Numbered from the stretch's first letter, positions 35,372 through 44,889 are shown. The stretch is 64,000 bases of DNA from Clostridium sp. (GCA_023664385.1 JAMPFU010000010.1:26479-90478); one strand, 5' to 3'. Notes: generated by a model not told the origin, from the letters alone. Made by a program: numbers and translations.

Positions 35372-36682
35372 ATGTGGGCTTATGAAAGCGTGTTTTATCA
35401 GATTTATCCGCTTGGATTTTGCGGAGCGCCATTTGAGAATGATGGTGTAAATAGATCAAGAATAAAAAAGGTGGAGGATTGGATACCGCACATCAAGAAA
35501 TTAGGTGCAAATGCCATTTATTTTTCACCTGTGTTTGAGTCAGATACACATGGCTATAATACGAGAGACTACTCAAAAATTGACTGCCGTTTGGGTACAA
35601 ATGAGGACTTTAAGGAGCTTTGTGGAAAGCTTCATGAAAACGGAATCAAGGTAGTTTTAGACGGCGTGTTTAATCATGTTGGAAGGGGCTTTTGGGCATT
35701 CAAGGATGTTCAGGAGAAAAAATGGGATTCCCCTTATAAAGACTGGTTCCATTTAAGCTTTGACGGCAACTCAAATTATAATGACGGCTTTTGGTATGAG
35801 GGCTGGGAGGGTAACTATGACCTCGTTAAGCTGAATTTGAAAAATGAGGCTGTCATCAATCACATACTTGAAAATGTTAAGGGTTGGATAGAGGAGTTTG
35901 ACATAGACGGTTTAAGACTTGACGTTGCATACTGTCTTGACCATGATTTTATCAGAAGGCTCCGTGCCCACTGTGACGGCTTAAAGGAGGAGTTCCTTCT
36001 TCTCGGAGAGCTTCTTCACGGTGATTACAATGTATTTGTAAATGACGGCATGCTTCACAGTGCTACAAATTACATGTGCTACAAGGGGCTTTACTCAAGC
36101 TTTAACAGCATGAATATGTTTGAGATTATACACAGTCTTTTACAGCAGTTCGGACCTGAGGAATGGACACGCTACAAGGGAAAGCATTTCCTTTCCTTCG
36201 TGGATAACCATGACGTTACAAGGGTTGCAAGCATTCTTACAAATAAAAAGCATCTGCCTCTCATCTATACGCTTGCATTTGGTATGCCTGGTATGCCATG
36301 TGTTTACTATGGCAGTGAATGGGGTGCAGAAGGCAGGAAGGAGGAGGGCGACCCGTCACTTCGTCTTTCCTATGACGAGCCGCAGTGGAATGAGCTTACG
36401 GATTTGATTTCAAAGCTTGCCGAGGCAAAGAAGAATAGTGAAGCACTGAATTACGGAGGCTTCCGTTCCGTCGTTCTCACAAATCATCAGTGTATATTTG
36501 AGCGAAAGACCGATAATGAAAGGGTGCTTGTGGCAATCAATGCGTCCGACCAGCCATATACAGCCCATTTTGATGCAGGCTGCGGAATGGCAGTTGACCT
36601 TATAACAGGTGAAAACCATGATTTCGGGGGAGGCTCGGAGCTTCCGCCATACAGTGCGGCACTGTGGAAAATGGAACGGTAA
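35372..36682 (+). CDS. GH13 alpha-amylase family glycosidase (cytoplasmic)
   Basis: 436 residues, no signal peptide, so it acts on imported oligosaccharides. The four conserved GH13 regions are present: DGVFNHVG, GLRLDVAYC (nucleophile Asp near 185), LGELLHGDY (acid/base Glu near 213) and FVDNHDVTR (near 277-282). It starts MWAYESVFYQIYPLGF and ends with a beta-sandwich (RVLVAINASDQPYTAHFD). Closest in feel to cyclomaltodextrinase/maltodextrin-hydrolysing enzymes; exact specificity is not readable. Monocistronic with a strong terminator. Confidence 0.93.
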   Translation: MWAYESVFYQIYPLGFCGAPFENDGVNRSRIKKVEDWIPHIKKLGANAIYFSPVFESDTHGYNTRDYSKIDCRLGTNEDFKELCGKLHENGIKVVLDGVFNHVGRGFWAFKDVQEKKWDSPYKDWFHLSFDGNSNYNDGFWYEGWEGNYDLVKLNLKNEAVINHILENVKGWIEEFDIDGLRLDVAYCLDHDFIRRLRAHCDGLKEEFLLLGELLHGDYNVFVNDGMLHSATNYMCYKGLYSSFNSMNMFEIIHSLLQQFGPEEWTRYKGKHFLSFVDNHDVTRVASILTNKKHLPLIYTLAFGMPGMPCVYYGSEWGAEGRKEEGDPSLRLSYDEPQWNELTDLISKLAEAKKNSEALNYGGFRSVVLTNHQCIFERKTDNERVLVAINASDQPYTAHFDAGCGMAVDLITGENHDFGGGSELPPYSAALWKMER

Positions 36683-36697
36683 TCCCAATATAATTTT

Positions 36698-36762
36698 AAA
36701 GTGCCTGTACTAAAAACCGTAAGACATGAAAAGCGGTTTTAGTACAGGCACTTTGTTTTAAT
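36698..36762 (+). terminator. Very long terminator hairpin after the GH13 gene
   Basis: A stem of about 21 bp (36698-36719 with 36734-36754), nearly perfect, followed by TTTGTTTT. Confidence 0.88.
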
Positions 36763-36843
36763 GTGTTGAATTTTGGCATGTTATATGTTAAATTGAATAT
36801 ATATTTTTTGAGGCATGTATTACACTGAAAGGATATGGGAGCA

Positions 36844-39800
36844 ATGAAAAGAAAACCTGCACAGCAGATTGTTATCGTTATTTTTGGAATACTTCTAAAT
36901 CTCATTGGCAAATACATAGCTGTAAAGCTTAACCTGCCTATATGGCTGGACGTTACGGGAACATGTGTTGCCGCTTATTTTGCAGGACCAGTTGGTGGAA
37001 TGATTGCAGGAGCGTCAAACAATCTTATCTATGGCATTATCACGCCTGCTTCCTCCTCTCTTTTTTATATGCTTGTAAGCATTGTTGTTGGCATTCTTTT
37101 TGCATACTGTGCCAAAAAGAAATTTTTGGAAACATTTTCCACCGTTATGATTACAAGCTTTGTGATAGGTGTTTTTTCAATTGTGGTTTCTACGCCGCTT
37201 AATTTGATATTCCAGGACGGCAAATCAGGCAATATGTGGGGAGATGCGCTGTTTGACATGATGGACTGGTATGGATTGCCTCATGGACTTTGTGCAGTAA
37301 TGGCAGAGACAGTGGTTGAAATTATTGATAAGCAAATCAGCGTTCTTTTTGCATTCCTTATGATACGCAGCATATTAAAAATCGGTAAAGAGCAGTCGGA
37401 GAAAAGGATGAAGCAGGCGGTTTCTGCTATCATCATATTTGCCATGCTTTTTGGAAACTGTGCAGCCTGCCTTCCGACAAAAGCCGCTTCTGAAAGTGAA
37501 AATGAAGATTTGTTTGACAGCTATGTTGAAACAATTTATGACAGCACAACGGGCATGGCGGCATCCGAGGCAAATGACATTGAGGAGACCTCGGACGGAT
37601 ATATATGGATTGGAAGCTATGCAGGACTTACAAGATATGACGGCAGAGAATTTGAGTTTATCCGTGAGGGTGGAATATCCAGCGTAACAACCATGATGAC
37701 GGACAGCAGGGGAAGACTTTGGGTAGGTACAAATGACAGGGGAATTGCCTGCTATGAAAATGGAAGCTTTACATTTTACACTGTGGATGATGGGCTTCCT
37801 GCCAACTCAATCCGTTCCTTTGCCGAGCGGGATGACGGAACAATTTATGTGGGAACAACTGATAAAATATGTAAGATAGATGTGGATGGCATGATAAAGG
37901 GCGTAGGAGCAGACAATATCATGTATGTCAATTCTATGACCTTCCATGAAAACAGGCTTGTAGGCGTTACAAATAACGGCGATTTATTTATGCTTGATGA
38001 AAAGGATGAAGCTGCTGTTTTAAGCGAGAGTACGGATGAATTTTATTATACGTGTATCACCAGCGTTGAGCAGGGACTTATGGCAGGCACCTCTGAAAAT
38101 TTTATTATCTCGGTTGACATTTCAGGTGAAACCATAAAAATCAGTAATAAGCAGAATACAGGAGATTTAACACGTGTCACGGATATTGAGTCTGACGCTT
38201 ACGGAAGACTTTGGGTCTGCGGTGAAAACGGACTTGGATTTATAAATTCTTCAGGAAAGGTATATATCAAGCATTATGTGGGCTTTGACAGCTCCATTGA
38301 GTGTATGCATCAGGATTATGAGGGTAACATGTGGTTTGCGTCCTCAAGATGTGGTGTTATGAAGCTTTCCCCGAATCGGTTTACAAATCTGTTTTATGTT
38401 GCAGATGTGAGTAACGCTGTTGTAAATGCAGTTGTTTTATATGACGGAAGCTATTACTGCGGTACGGATTCAGGCCTTGTCATTATTGATGAGGCAAGTA
38501 ACAAGGTACATAAAAATGAACTTACTGATATTTTGGAGGGAGACCGTGTCAGAAGTCTTTATGTGGACAGTAAAAATAGGCTGTGGGTATGTACATATGG
38601 CAGTGACGGTCTTTTGCGCTATGATAATGGTAAAATTACCATATTTAATACAGCCGAAAAGGGAACCATCTGTGACCGATTCCGATGTATCATTGAGCTT
38701 GAAAACGGCATTATGGCGGCAGGCACAAGTGAAGGAATTAATTTTATACAGGACGATAAGGTTATCGGCAGCATAACAGAGGAGGACGGACTTGCAAATC
38801 CTCAGATACTCTGTCTTGCATGGGACAGTGACGGAACGCTTTATGCAGGAAGTGACGGCGCAGGAATTTATGCAGTCAGGGATAGGAAAATCAAGGAGAA
38901 TTATACAACACATGATGGACTTACGTCAGATGTCATACTTAGAATGACAGCATACAAGGACGGATTTATTGTGGTGGCAAGTAATTCGCTGTGTTATATG
39001 TCAAACGGTGAAATAAATCCGCTAGCGCATTTTCCGTATTTCAACAATTATGATGTTCAGATTTTGGGAGAAAATGCTTATGTTCTTTCAAGCTCAGGCA
39101 TATATATGACAGAGGCAGAGGGGCTTGTATCAGGAGAAAATTTCAGCTATAAGCTGTTTAACAGCAGTGACGGCCTTTTGGGAGGGCTTACGGCAAATTC
39201 ATGGAATTACATAGATGAAAATGGTGTTTTGTATTTCTGCTGCAATAACGGAGTGCTTGATTTTATGCCTGAGGAAAAGGCACAAAGGGCAGACTATAAG
39301 TTCGGTATTGCATATATAACAGGGGACGGAGAAACCATTGTGCCAAAGGAGGACACCTATGTTGTTCCGGCAGAGGCAAAGCTTATAGTGGTTAAGGCAT
39401 CCCTGCGGAACTATTCCTTAAATAATGTAAAGCTTAAATTTTATATAGAAGGCTTGGAGGATAATCCGAAGGTTGTATCACAAAATGAATTGGAGGCGAT
39501 ACAGATTTCCAATCTTCCCCACGGCGATTATAACATTCACATTCAGATTATAAGCGATGACGAAAATACGGTAGTGCAGGAGCAGGTATATACGCTTGTA
39601 AAGGAGCCGCAGCTTTGGGAAAATTGGTGGTACAGGGTATATCTTGTAATCGTTGTCGTTTGGATTGTCGCATTTATTACATGGGGAATTATCATGCTTA
39701 TCAATATGTCTAAGCGTAAAAAGCAGCTTGAGGAGCTTAGAAAGGAGCTTGAGGAAACGGTAAGCATACAGACGGAGGAAATAAGGCAGCAGGCGGAACA

Positions 39801-40443
39801 GAGGGTCAACTTCCAGTGGCATGTAATCGACAGCATGGCGTCCCTCATAGAAAGCCGTGACGGAAATACGGGCGAGCACGTTATAAACACAAGGAATTAT
39901 GTTGCGCTTTTATCGGGCGAGCTTTTGAAAAGAGGCATGTACCCTGACATTGTCACTGAGGAGTATGTGGATGCCTTGGCAAGGGTGGCGCCTCTCCATG
40001 ATGTAGGTAAAATAAAGATTTCTGATGTGATTTTAAATAAGCCTGGTAAGTTTACGCCTGAGGAATTTGAGATTATGAAGGAGCATACCTTATTTGGCGA
40101 CAAGGTTATCGGTGATATTCTTGTGGATGCGGAGCCTGAAATGCTGAAGGTTGCAAAGGAGGTAGCGCTCTGTCATCACGAAAAATGGGATGGTTCAGGC
40201 TATCCAATGGGAAAGAAGGGGGAGGAAATTCCGCTTTCAGCCCGTATCATGGCGATTGCAGACGTGTTTGACGCACTTGTCTCCAAGCGTGTTTATAAGG
40301 AGGAATTTAAAATAGATCAGGCATTTGACATTATAAAGGAAAGTGCGGGAACACATTTGGACGCAGAGCTTGTAGCGGTATTTTTAAGCATAAAGGATAA
40401 AATAATTGAGGCGCACGATGTCATTGTTGCGAAGAACAAATAA
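36844..40443 (+). CDS. Membrane sensor: ECF S-component-like region, two-component-type beta-propeller, Y_Y_Y, HD-GYP
   Basis: About 1199 residues. N-terminal ~190 residues hold five or six helices resembling substrate-binding S components of vitamin ECF transporters (LDVTGTCVAAYFAGPVGGM). A second signal-like helix (AIIIFAMLFGNCAACLP) precedes ~14 propeller repeats (SDGYIWIGSYAGLTRYDG; SRGRLWVGTNDRGIACYENG), then a Y_Y_Y-like domain, a transmembrane helix (YLVIVVVWIVAFITWGIIML), a coiled coil, and an HD-GYP domain with HDVGK (near 1052) and HHEKWDGSGYP (near 1118). Probable ligand-controlled cyclic-di-GMP phosphodiesterase. ATG 36844 has AAAGGA at better spacing than the ATG at 36835. Confidence 0.88.
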   Translation: MKRKPAQQIVIVIFGILLNLIGKYIAVKLNLPIWLDVTGTCVAAYFAGPVGGMIAGASNNLIYGIITPASSSLFYMLVSIVVGILFAYCAKKKFLETFSTVMITSFVIGVFSIVVSTPLNLIFQDGKSGNMWGDALFDMMDWYGLPHGLCAVMAETVVEIIDKQISVLFAFLMIRSILKIGKEQSEKRMKQAVSAIIIFAMLFGNCAACLPTKAASESENEDLFDSYVETIYDSTTGMAASEANDIEETSDGYIWIGSYAGLTRYDGREFEFIREGGISSVTTMMTDSRGRLWVGTNDRGIACYENGSFTFYTVDDGLPANSIRSFAERDDGTIYVGTTDKICKIDVDGMIKGVGADNIMYVNSMTFHENRLVGVTNNGDLFMLDEKDEAAVLSESTDEFYYTCITSVEQGLMAGTSENFIISVDISGETIKISNKQNTGDLTRVTDIESDAYGRLWVCGENGLGFINSSGKVYIKHYVGFDSSIECMHQDYEGNMWFASSRCGVMKLSPNRFTNLFYVADVSNAVVNAVVLYDGSYYCGTDSGLVIIDEASNKVHKNELTDILEGDRVRSLYVDSKNRLWVCTYGSDGLLRYDNGKITIFNTAEKGTICDRFRCIIELENGIMAAGTSEGINFIQDDKVIGSITEEDGLANPQILCLAWDSDGTLYAGSDGAGIYAVRDRKIKENYTTHDGLTSDVILRMTAYKDGFIVVASNSLCYMSNGEINPLAHFPYFNNYDVQILGENAYVLSSSGIYMTEAEGLVSGENFSYKLFNSSDGLLGGLTANSWNYIDENGVLYFCCNNGVLDFMPEEKAQRADYKFGIAYITGDGETIVPKEDTYVVPAEAKLIVVKASLRNYSLNNVKLKFYIEGLEDNPKVVSQNELEAIQISNLPHGDYNIHIQIISDDENTVVQEQVYTLVKEPQLWENWWYRVYLVIVVVWIVAFITWGIIMLINMSKRKKQLEELRKELEETVSIQTEEIRQQAEQRVNFQWHVIDSMASLIESRDGNTGEHVINTRNYVALLSGELLKRGMYPDIVTEEYVDALARVAPLHDVGKIKISDVILNKPGKFTPEEFEIMKEHTLFGDKVIGDILVDAEPEMLKVAKEVALCHHEKWDGSGYPMGKKGEEIPLSARIMAIADVFDALVSKRVYKEEFKIDQAFDIIKESAGTHLDAELVAVFLSIKDKIIEAHDVIVAKNK

Positions 40444-40500
40444 GACATACAATAAAAAAGATTTTTAATGTGATATGTTCAAATCAGGGAGTAAATAAAA

Positions 40501-41196
40501 ATGAAGCTGAAAATGGAAAGTGAAGTTGATGATACGACAGAGGAAGTGAAGGACAATTATCTTTACGATTATCAGATTACTACGCCTGAACAGTGTATTA
40601 TGCAGCTTAAATTTTATTTGGAGGCATACAAGGACCAAAAGGAAGGCGCTGATCTCAGATTATATCACATCAGGTTAAAAAAGAATGTATGGATTGTCAC
40701 TGTGGCAGCTATGGTGTTGCTTTGCGAGGGGCTTATCGTTTTAAGCTTTAACCTGATAAAAGGATTTTCGATGTATGGGCTTGTTGCCTTTGCAATGGCT
40801 GTGGCGGCGTTGCTGAAAAGCATTGAAATTATGATTGTTTCCATATATTCCTACGGCGTACATTTTGAAAGACCAAGATTTGAAAGGTATATAAAAAAAT
40901 ATAACATATTTACAATTCAGGACGAGAAAAACCATTGTGATGTTGAAATTCTGAAGCTGAAACAGATGATAGAGGAGGTAAAGCGCAAGGCTACTGAAGC
41001 ACCTCAAATAGAAAGAAGATATTTTGAATATAAATACGTCACTAGATATGCAGAGACAAAGGTTTGTCATTTTTTTGATGAACACAGTAAGCTTGTTGTC
41101 GCAGTGGGGGCTATTTTTTTGCTCGCAATTTTCACGTTTGTTGTATATGTTTTGGTGCATAGTCCGAAAGGACTGACGGGAGGCATCGGTTTGTAA
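40501..41196 (+). CDS. Membrane protein of unknown function (231 aa)
   Basis: An acidic cytoplasmic N-terminus (~60 residues, TTPEQCIMQLKFYLEAYKDQKEGAD), two close helices (VWIVTVAAMVLLCEGLIVLSF; MYGLVAFAMAVAALLKSIEIMI), a charged cytoplasmic segment, and a third helix (LVVAVGAIFLLAIFTFVVYVLV). Not recognised. It is 57 nt after the HD-GYP sensor without a terminator between, so it may be cotranscribed and relate to it. Confidence 0.65.
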   Translation: MKLKMESEVDDTTEEVKDNYLYDYQITTPEQCIMQLKFYLEAYKDQKEGADLRLYHIRLKKNVWIVTVAAMVLLCEGLIVLSFNLIKGFSMYGLVAFAMAVAALLKSIEIMIVSIYSYGVHFERPRFERYIKKYNIFTIQDEKNHCDVEILKLKQMIEEVKRKATEAPQIERRYFEYKYVTRYAETKVCHFFDEHSKLVVAVGAIFLLAIFTFVVYVLVHSPKGLTGGIGL

Positions 41197-41286
41197 AATT
41201 TGTGATACATTTTTCCAGTTTGAATTGTTCATATAGTGAAAGGCCTTTTAATTAGGAACTGTTAATATGGACAAGGAGGTATGGCT

Positions 41287-41769
41287 GTGAATGAAGCAAG
41301 GTATGTCAGCGTTGTAAAGCAGTATTCGGATACAGTATACCGGGTTGCACTGAGCTACACGAAGAAAGAAGCGGATGCGGAGGACGTTGTACAGTCGGTT
41401 TTTATGAAGCTGTTTGTTACCGACACTGTGTTTGCGGACGAAGACCATGTGAGAAAATGGTTGATAAGGGTAACTGTAAATGAGTGCAAAAATTTTTGGA
41501 AGTCTTTTTGGCAGCAGCGGGTAGACTCTATGGAGGCACTTGACGGGGAAGTGAGCTTTTCATCGGAGGAAAAAAGTGAGCTTTATTATGCTGTGATGGA
41601 CTTGCCGAAAAAATACCGGGTTGTTGTTCACCTGTTTTACTATGAGGGGTATTCCACACAGGAGATTGCAGCCCTGCTGCATATCCGTGACAGTGCAGTC
41701 AGAAACCAGCTTGTCCGGGCAAGAAAAAGGTTGAAGCAGCAGTTAAGGGAGGCATGGAAAGATGAGTAA
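41287..41769 (+). CDS. ECF-type RNA polymerase sigma factor
   Basis: About 160 residues with sigma region 2 (YSDTVYRVALSYTKKEADAEDVVQSVFMKLF ... VRKWLIRVTVNECKNFWKS) and region 4 (AVMDLPKKYRVVVHLFYYEGYSTQEIAALLHIRDSAVRNQLVRARKRLK). An ATG at 41281 directly abuts AGGAGGT; the GTG at 41287 has proper spacing and is the likelier start. It overlaps the next gene by 8 nt. Confidence 0.92.
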   Translation: MNEARYVSVVKQYSDTVYRVALSYTKKEADAEDVVQSVFMKLFVTDTVFADEDHVRKWLIRVTVNECKNFWKSFWQQRVDSMEALDGEVSFSSEEKSELYYAVMDLPKKYRVVVHLFYYEGYSTQEIAALLHIRDSAVRNQLVRARKRLKQQLREAWKDE

Positions 41770-42385
41770 TAAATCATATTATAAGGGGACGTTTGATGAG
41801 GTTCATATCCCTGAAGCACTGCTGGGAAAGGTGGTTAATATGGATATGGACAAAACGAAAAAACGTAAAACAAATAAGCTTAGGGTTGCGCTTGCAGGCG
41901 TTGCTGCATTTGCGCTGTGCATGATAGTATCTAACGGAATTTGCTTTGCCGCAACGGGTGAAACATGGGTAAGCAAGGTTATTATGACCATAAATGGCGA
42001 AGATGTGGAGCAGGAAGTAACATGGCATCAGGAGGGCGACGTAATTGTTGGAGAGCTTGAATATGAGCTTGAGAACGAGGAGGATGAGATTTCCATAACA
42101 ATGCAAGGTCAAGTGGTTGGTGATGATATGGAGATGGAGCTTTCTAATAACGAGGATGATATAAAAGCTGAGATTTATGACAATGGCGATTATATAAGTG
42201 CGGAGGTTGATACGGAGGCAGGAAAAACATATTTCTTAGTCGGGGAAAGTAAAATTGACATCACTGACGATATTGCAGACGGCAAGGCAAGCGGAGAGCT
42301 TGATTACGATGGTCAGCGGTTTGGATATGAGATTATCCAATATGGCGATGACTATGAGATTGCACTCTATACCATAGGGGAATAG
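41762..42385 (+). CDS. Probable anti-sigma factor, single-pass membrane protein
   Basis: 207 residues: a short N-terminus (~38 residues) that would contact the sigma factor (VHIPEALLGKVVNMDMDKTKKRK), one helix (LRVALAGVAAFALCMIVSNGICF), and an acidic outer domain of repetitive strand-like segments. The stop-start overlap with the ECF gene supports the pairing. The role is inferred; no ZAS or DUF4179 motif is clearly visible. Confidence 0.7.
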   Translation: MSNKSYYKGTFDEVHIPEALLGKVVNMDMDKTKKRKTNKLRVALAGVAAFALCMIVSNGICFAATGETWVSKVIMTINGEDVEQEVTWHQEGDVIVGELEYELENEEDEISITMQGQVVGDDMEMELSNNEDDIKAEIYDNGDYISAEVDTEAGKTYFLVGESKIDITDDIADGKASGELDYDGQRFGYEIIQYGDDYEIALYTIGE

Positions 42386-42421
42386 GCTTTTACTTTCGCT
42401 TTTGTTAAATTAATTTCTAAA

Positions 42422-42467
42422 ATCAGCTATTTTACAAAAATAACGGTTGTAAATAGCTGATTTTTTT
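42422..42467 (+). terminator. Terminator after the second ECF/anti-sigma pair
   Basis: ATCAGCTATTT (42422-42432) pairs with AAATAGCTGAT (42451-42461), followed by seven T's. Confidence 0.82.
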
Positions 42468-42599
42468 GTAAACATGTAAATAATTGTATGGGCTTGCCTG
42501 CTGATTTTTACATGCCGACAGACTTCCTACAAATAATAAGTAACGAATTTCCCCCATATCCCATATCATATTATAGAGTGAATGATTATGAGGTTTTAT

Positions 42600-43520
42600 A
42601 TGGCAGTAAAGATAATAATAGATGCCGGCCATGGCGGATATGATGCGGGTGCCGTGTACAATGGAAGGCGTGAAAAGGACGATAACTTAAATCTTGCGCT
42701 TGCCGTGGGGGATATACTGAAATCACAGGGCTATGATGTCGTTTATACGAGAACAGATGATGTGTATGACTCTCCGGTTCAGAAGGCAAGGATAGGAAAT
42801 GAGAGCGGGGCTGACTTTTTTGTTTCCATACACAGAAATTCCTCGCCTACGTCAAACCAGTACAATGGCGTCCAGACACTGATATATGATGATTCCGGCA
42901 TAAAAAAGACGATGGCTGAAAATGTAAACAGACGTCTTGAGGAGGTTGGCTACAGAAATATAAATGTTGATATAAGACCGGACCTTGCGGTACTTAGAAG
43001 AACAAGTATGCCTGCAATCCTTGTGGAGGCTGGATTTATCAACAGCGACAAGGACAATAATCTTTTTGATTCGAGATTTGAGGAAACGGCACAGGCGATA
43101 GCCGATGGAATTGATGAAACAATAAGAGCCGCAGGGATGACTGCCTCGTTGGGAAAAGCAGCAGGGGGAAACGGCATGAGCCCTGTAATGAGTTACAGTG
43201 CAAATAGGAATGATATGTTGGGTACGGGAGGAACGGAAAGCGTAAGACCGCCTGCAAATCAGGGAAATGGCACATCGTCTGCAAACGGGAATGATAAAGA
43301 AGTATATCAAATACTTGTAGGCATATATAGAAGCTTTGCGTCCGCCTCCTTCCAAATGAACAAATTTATCAACGAGGGATATATGGCGGAAATATATGAG
43401 GACAATGGACTGTTTCAGGTAAGGGTAGGAAATTATGATGATGTGGACGAGGCGCTGATTGCGCAGAGGACACTCCGGGATAAGGGCTATGAAACCCTGA
43501 TTGTAAGACAGGGCGTTTAA
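42600..43520 (+). CDS. N-acetylmuramoyl-L-alanine amidase (Amidase_3) with C-terminal SPOR domain
   Basis: About 306 residues. The Amidase_3 zinc-enzyme core begins at once, MAVKIIIDAGHGGYDAGA (zinc His), then FFVSIHRNSSPT (second His) and AILVEAGFINSDKD (catalytic Glu). A Gly/Asn/Ser linker leads to a ~75-residue SPOR domain (YQILVGIYRSFASASF ... GLFQVRVGNYDD), which binds denuded septal glycan. No signal peptide is visible even using the upstream ATGs (42582, 42588), so export is unclear; CwlD-like enzymes usually have one. ATG 42600 has TGAGG at normal spacing. Confidence 0.9.
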   Translation: MAVKIIIDAGHGGYDAGAVYNGRREKDDNLNLALAVGDILKSQGYDVVYTRTDDVYDSPVQKARIGNESGADFFVSIHRNSSPTSNQYNGVQTLIYDDSGIKKTMAENVNRRLEEVGYRNINVDIRPDLAVLRRTSMPAILVEAGFINSDKDNNLFDSRFEETAQAIADGIDETIRAAGMTASLGKAAGGNGMSPVMSYSANRNDMLGTGGTESVRPPANQGNGTSSANGNDKEVYQILVGIYRSFASASFQMNKFINEGYMAEIYEDNGLFQVRVGNYDDVDEALIAQRTLRDKGYETLIVRQGV

Positions 43521-43595
43521 TATCCTGCCGCCATAAGCTGGCTGCTGCGGCAAGAAATAGAAATAAAGATAAAGATAAGAAATAAAAAATATTGG

Positions 43596-43624
43596 TTGAC
43601 AATAATAGTTTCATATGGTATTCT
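43596..43624 (+). promoter_or_regulatory. Sigma-A promoter of the rplJL transcript
   Basis: TTGACA (43596-43601), 17 bp, TATTCT (43619-43624), immediately before the L10 leader. Confidence 0.75.
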
Positions 43625-43630
43625 CATTTT

Positions 43631-43752
43631 CGATGTACTGCCGTAGACAGCAGGTGCCTGATGGCATAAGCAGTAAACGCCTGCCGAGGAGGAATCGTAA
43701 ATCTTTGATTAACGAATTTTAACTCCTATGTTCTGCATGGGAGTTTTTTATA
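43631..43752 (+). ncRNA. Ribosomal protein L10 leader
   Basis: The untranslated leader shows the landmarks of the Firmicutes L10 leader (CCGTAGACAGCAGGTGC near 43641 and GCCTGCCGAGG near 43679) followed by a terminator hairpin (43721-43744, then T-run). The L10(L12)4 complex binds this RNA to repress its own synthesis. Confidence 0.85.
43721..43750 (+). terminator. Attenuator terminator in the L10 leader
   Basis: AACTCCTATG / CATGGGAGTT stem with a 4-5-nt loop followed by TTTTTT. Confidence 0.8.
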
Positions 43753-43798
43753 TCCATTACGCAGTTACATTCCAAATAAAATAAGGAGGTGCGTGATT

Positions 43799-44287
43799 TT
43801 GGCAAAGGTAGAATTAAAGCAGCCAATCGTTGAGGAAATCAAGGAGAACATCAAGGATGCAAAATCAGTCGTGTTAGTTGATTATCGCGGGCTCACTGTT
43901 GCACAGGATACACAGTTCCGTAAGACAATGAGAGAAGCAGATGTTATCTACAAGGTTTACAAGAACACGATGATTAAGCTTGCCATTGACGGAACAGAAT
44001 TTGACAGCCTGAAGGATGACCTTGAGGGACCTACCGCAGTTGTAATTTCAAAGACAGACGCAACTGCACCTGCAAGGATTGCTTCCAATTTTGCTAAGGA
44101 AAACCCTGCACTTGAGCTTAAGTCAGGTGTCGTAGAGGGTATTCATTACGATGAGGCAGGAATTAAGGCAATTGCAAAAATACCTTCAAGAGAGGAGCTT
44201 CTCTCAAAGCTTCTTGGAAGTATTCAGTCACCTATTGCAAACTTTGCCCGTGTTATTAAGCAGATTGCAGATGCAAAGGAAGCATAA
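43799..44287 (+). CDS. rplJ: 50S ribosomal protein L10
   Basis: Stalk-base protein that binds 23S rRNA and anchors L7/L12 dimers. About 162 residues starting MAKVELKQPIVEEIKE from TTG at 43799, preceded by AAGGAGG with good spacing; a GTG at 43793 is too close to that site. VVLVDYRGLTVAQDTQFRK and the C-terminal helix that holds L12 (LGSIQSPIANFARVIKQIADAK) are evident. Confidence 0.97.
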   Translation: MAKVELKQPIVEEIKENIKDAKSVVLVDYRGLTVAQDTQFRKTMREADVIYKVYKNTMIKLAIDGTEFDSLKDDLEGPTAVVISKTDATAPARIASNFAKENPALELKSGVVEGIHYDEAGIKAIAKIPSREELLSKLLGSIQSPIANFARVIKQIADAKEA

Positions 44288-44386
44288 TGACATTCGCTGT
44301 TTGGCATACGGTTGATTAAAAAGTAAAAAAGAAAACCCATTCTTAATAGTAAGAATGAAAATTTTGAAAAATGGAGGAATTTAAAA

Positions 44387-44758
44387 ATGACAACTCAGGA
44401 AATTATTGAAGTTATCAAGGGATTATCAGTATTAGAGTTAAATGATTTAGTTAAGGCTTGTGAGGAGGAGTTTGGTGTATCAGCAGCAGCGGGTGTTGTC
44501 GTTGCAGCCGCAGCAGGCGGAGATGCAGCAGGCGCAGCAGAGGAGAAGGATTCCTTTGATGTTGAGCTTACAGAGGTTGGTCCTAACAAGGTTAAGGTTA
44601 TCAAGGTTGTTCGTGACTGTACAGGTCTTGGACTTAAGGAAGCAAAGGACGTTGTTGACGGCGCTCCTAAGGTTCTTAAGGAAGGCGCTTCCAAAGAGGA
44701 GGCTGAGGACATCAAGACTAAGCTTGAGGCTGAGGGCGCAAAGGTTACGCTTAAGTAA
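44387..44758 (+). CDS. rplL: 50S ribosomal protein L7/L12
   Basis: 123-residue stalk protein that recruits translational GTPases. The N-terminal dimerisation helix ([29 protein letters not shown]), the Ala/Gly-rich hinge and the C-terminal domain ([43 protein letters not shown]) are all typical. GGAGG precedes the ATG. Confidence 0.98.
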   Translation: MTTQEIIEVIKGLSVLELNDLVKACEEEFGVSAAAGVVVAAAAGGDAAGAAEEKDSFDVELTEVGPNKVKVIKVVRDCTGLGLKEAKDVVDGAPKVLKEGASKEEAEDIKTKLEAEGAKVTLK

Positions 44759-44784
44759 TTACGTGGCATAAGATAATACATGAC

Positions 44785-44836
44785 AAGGACGAAATTGTCT
44801 GATGCGAAATTTCGCAGACAAGCTTCGTCCTTTCTT
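44785..44836 (+). terminator. Partial terminator between rplL and rpoB
   Basis: AAGGACGAA (44785-44793) pairs with TTCGTCCTT (44824-44832), with an inner TTGTCTG/CAGACAA pair, then TTTCTTT. It probably lowers read-through from the rplJL promoter into rpoBC. Confidence 0.65.
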
Positions 44837-44889
44837 TACAAAGTAAAAAATACTTCTTGAAAAATCTTAAACTCGTGTCAAATTTCTTG

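Noticed and set aside
42852..43553. 233-codon minus-strand open frame
   Set aside because: Antisense to the amidase/SPOR gene; composition is that of a shadow frame.
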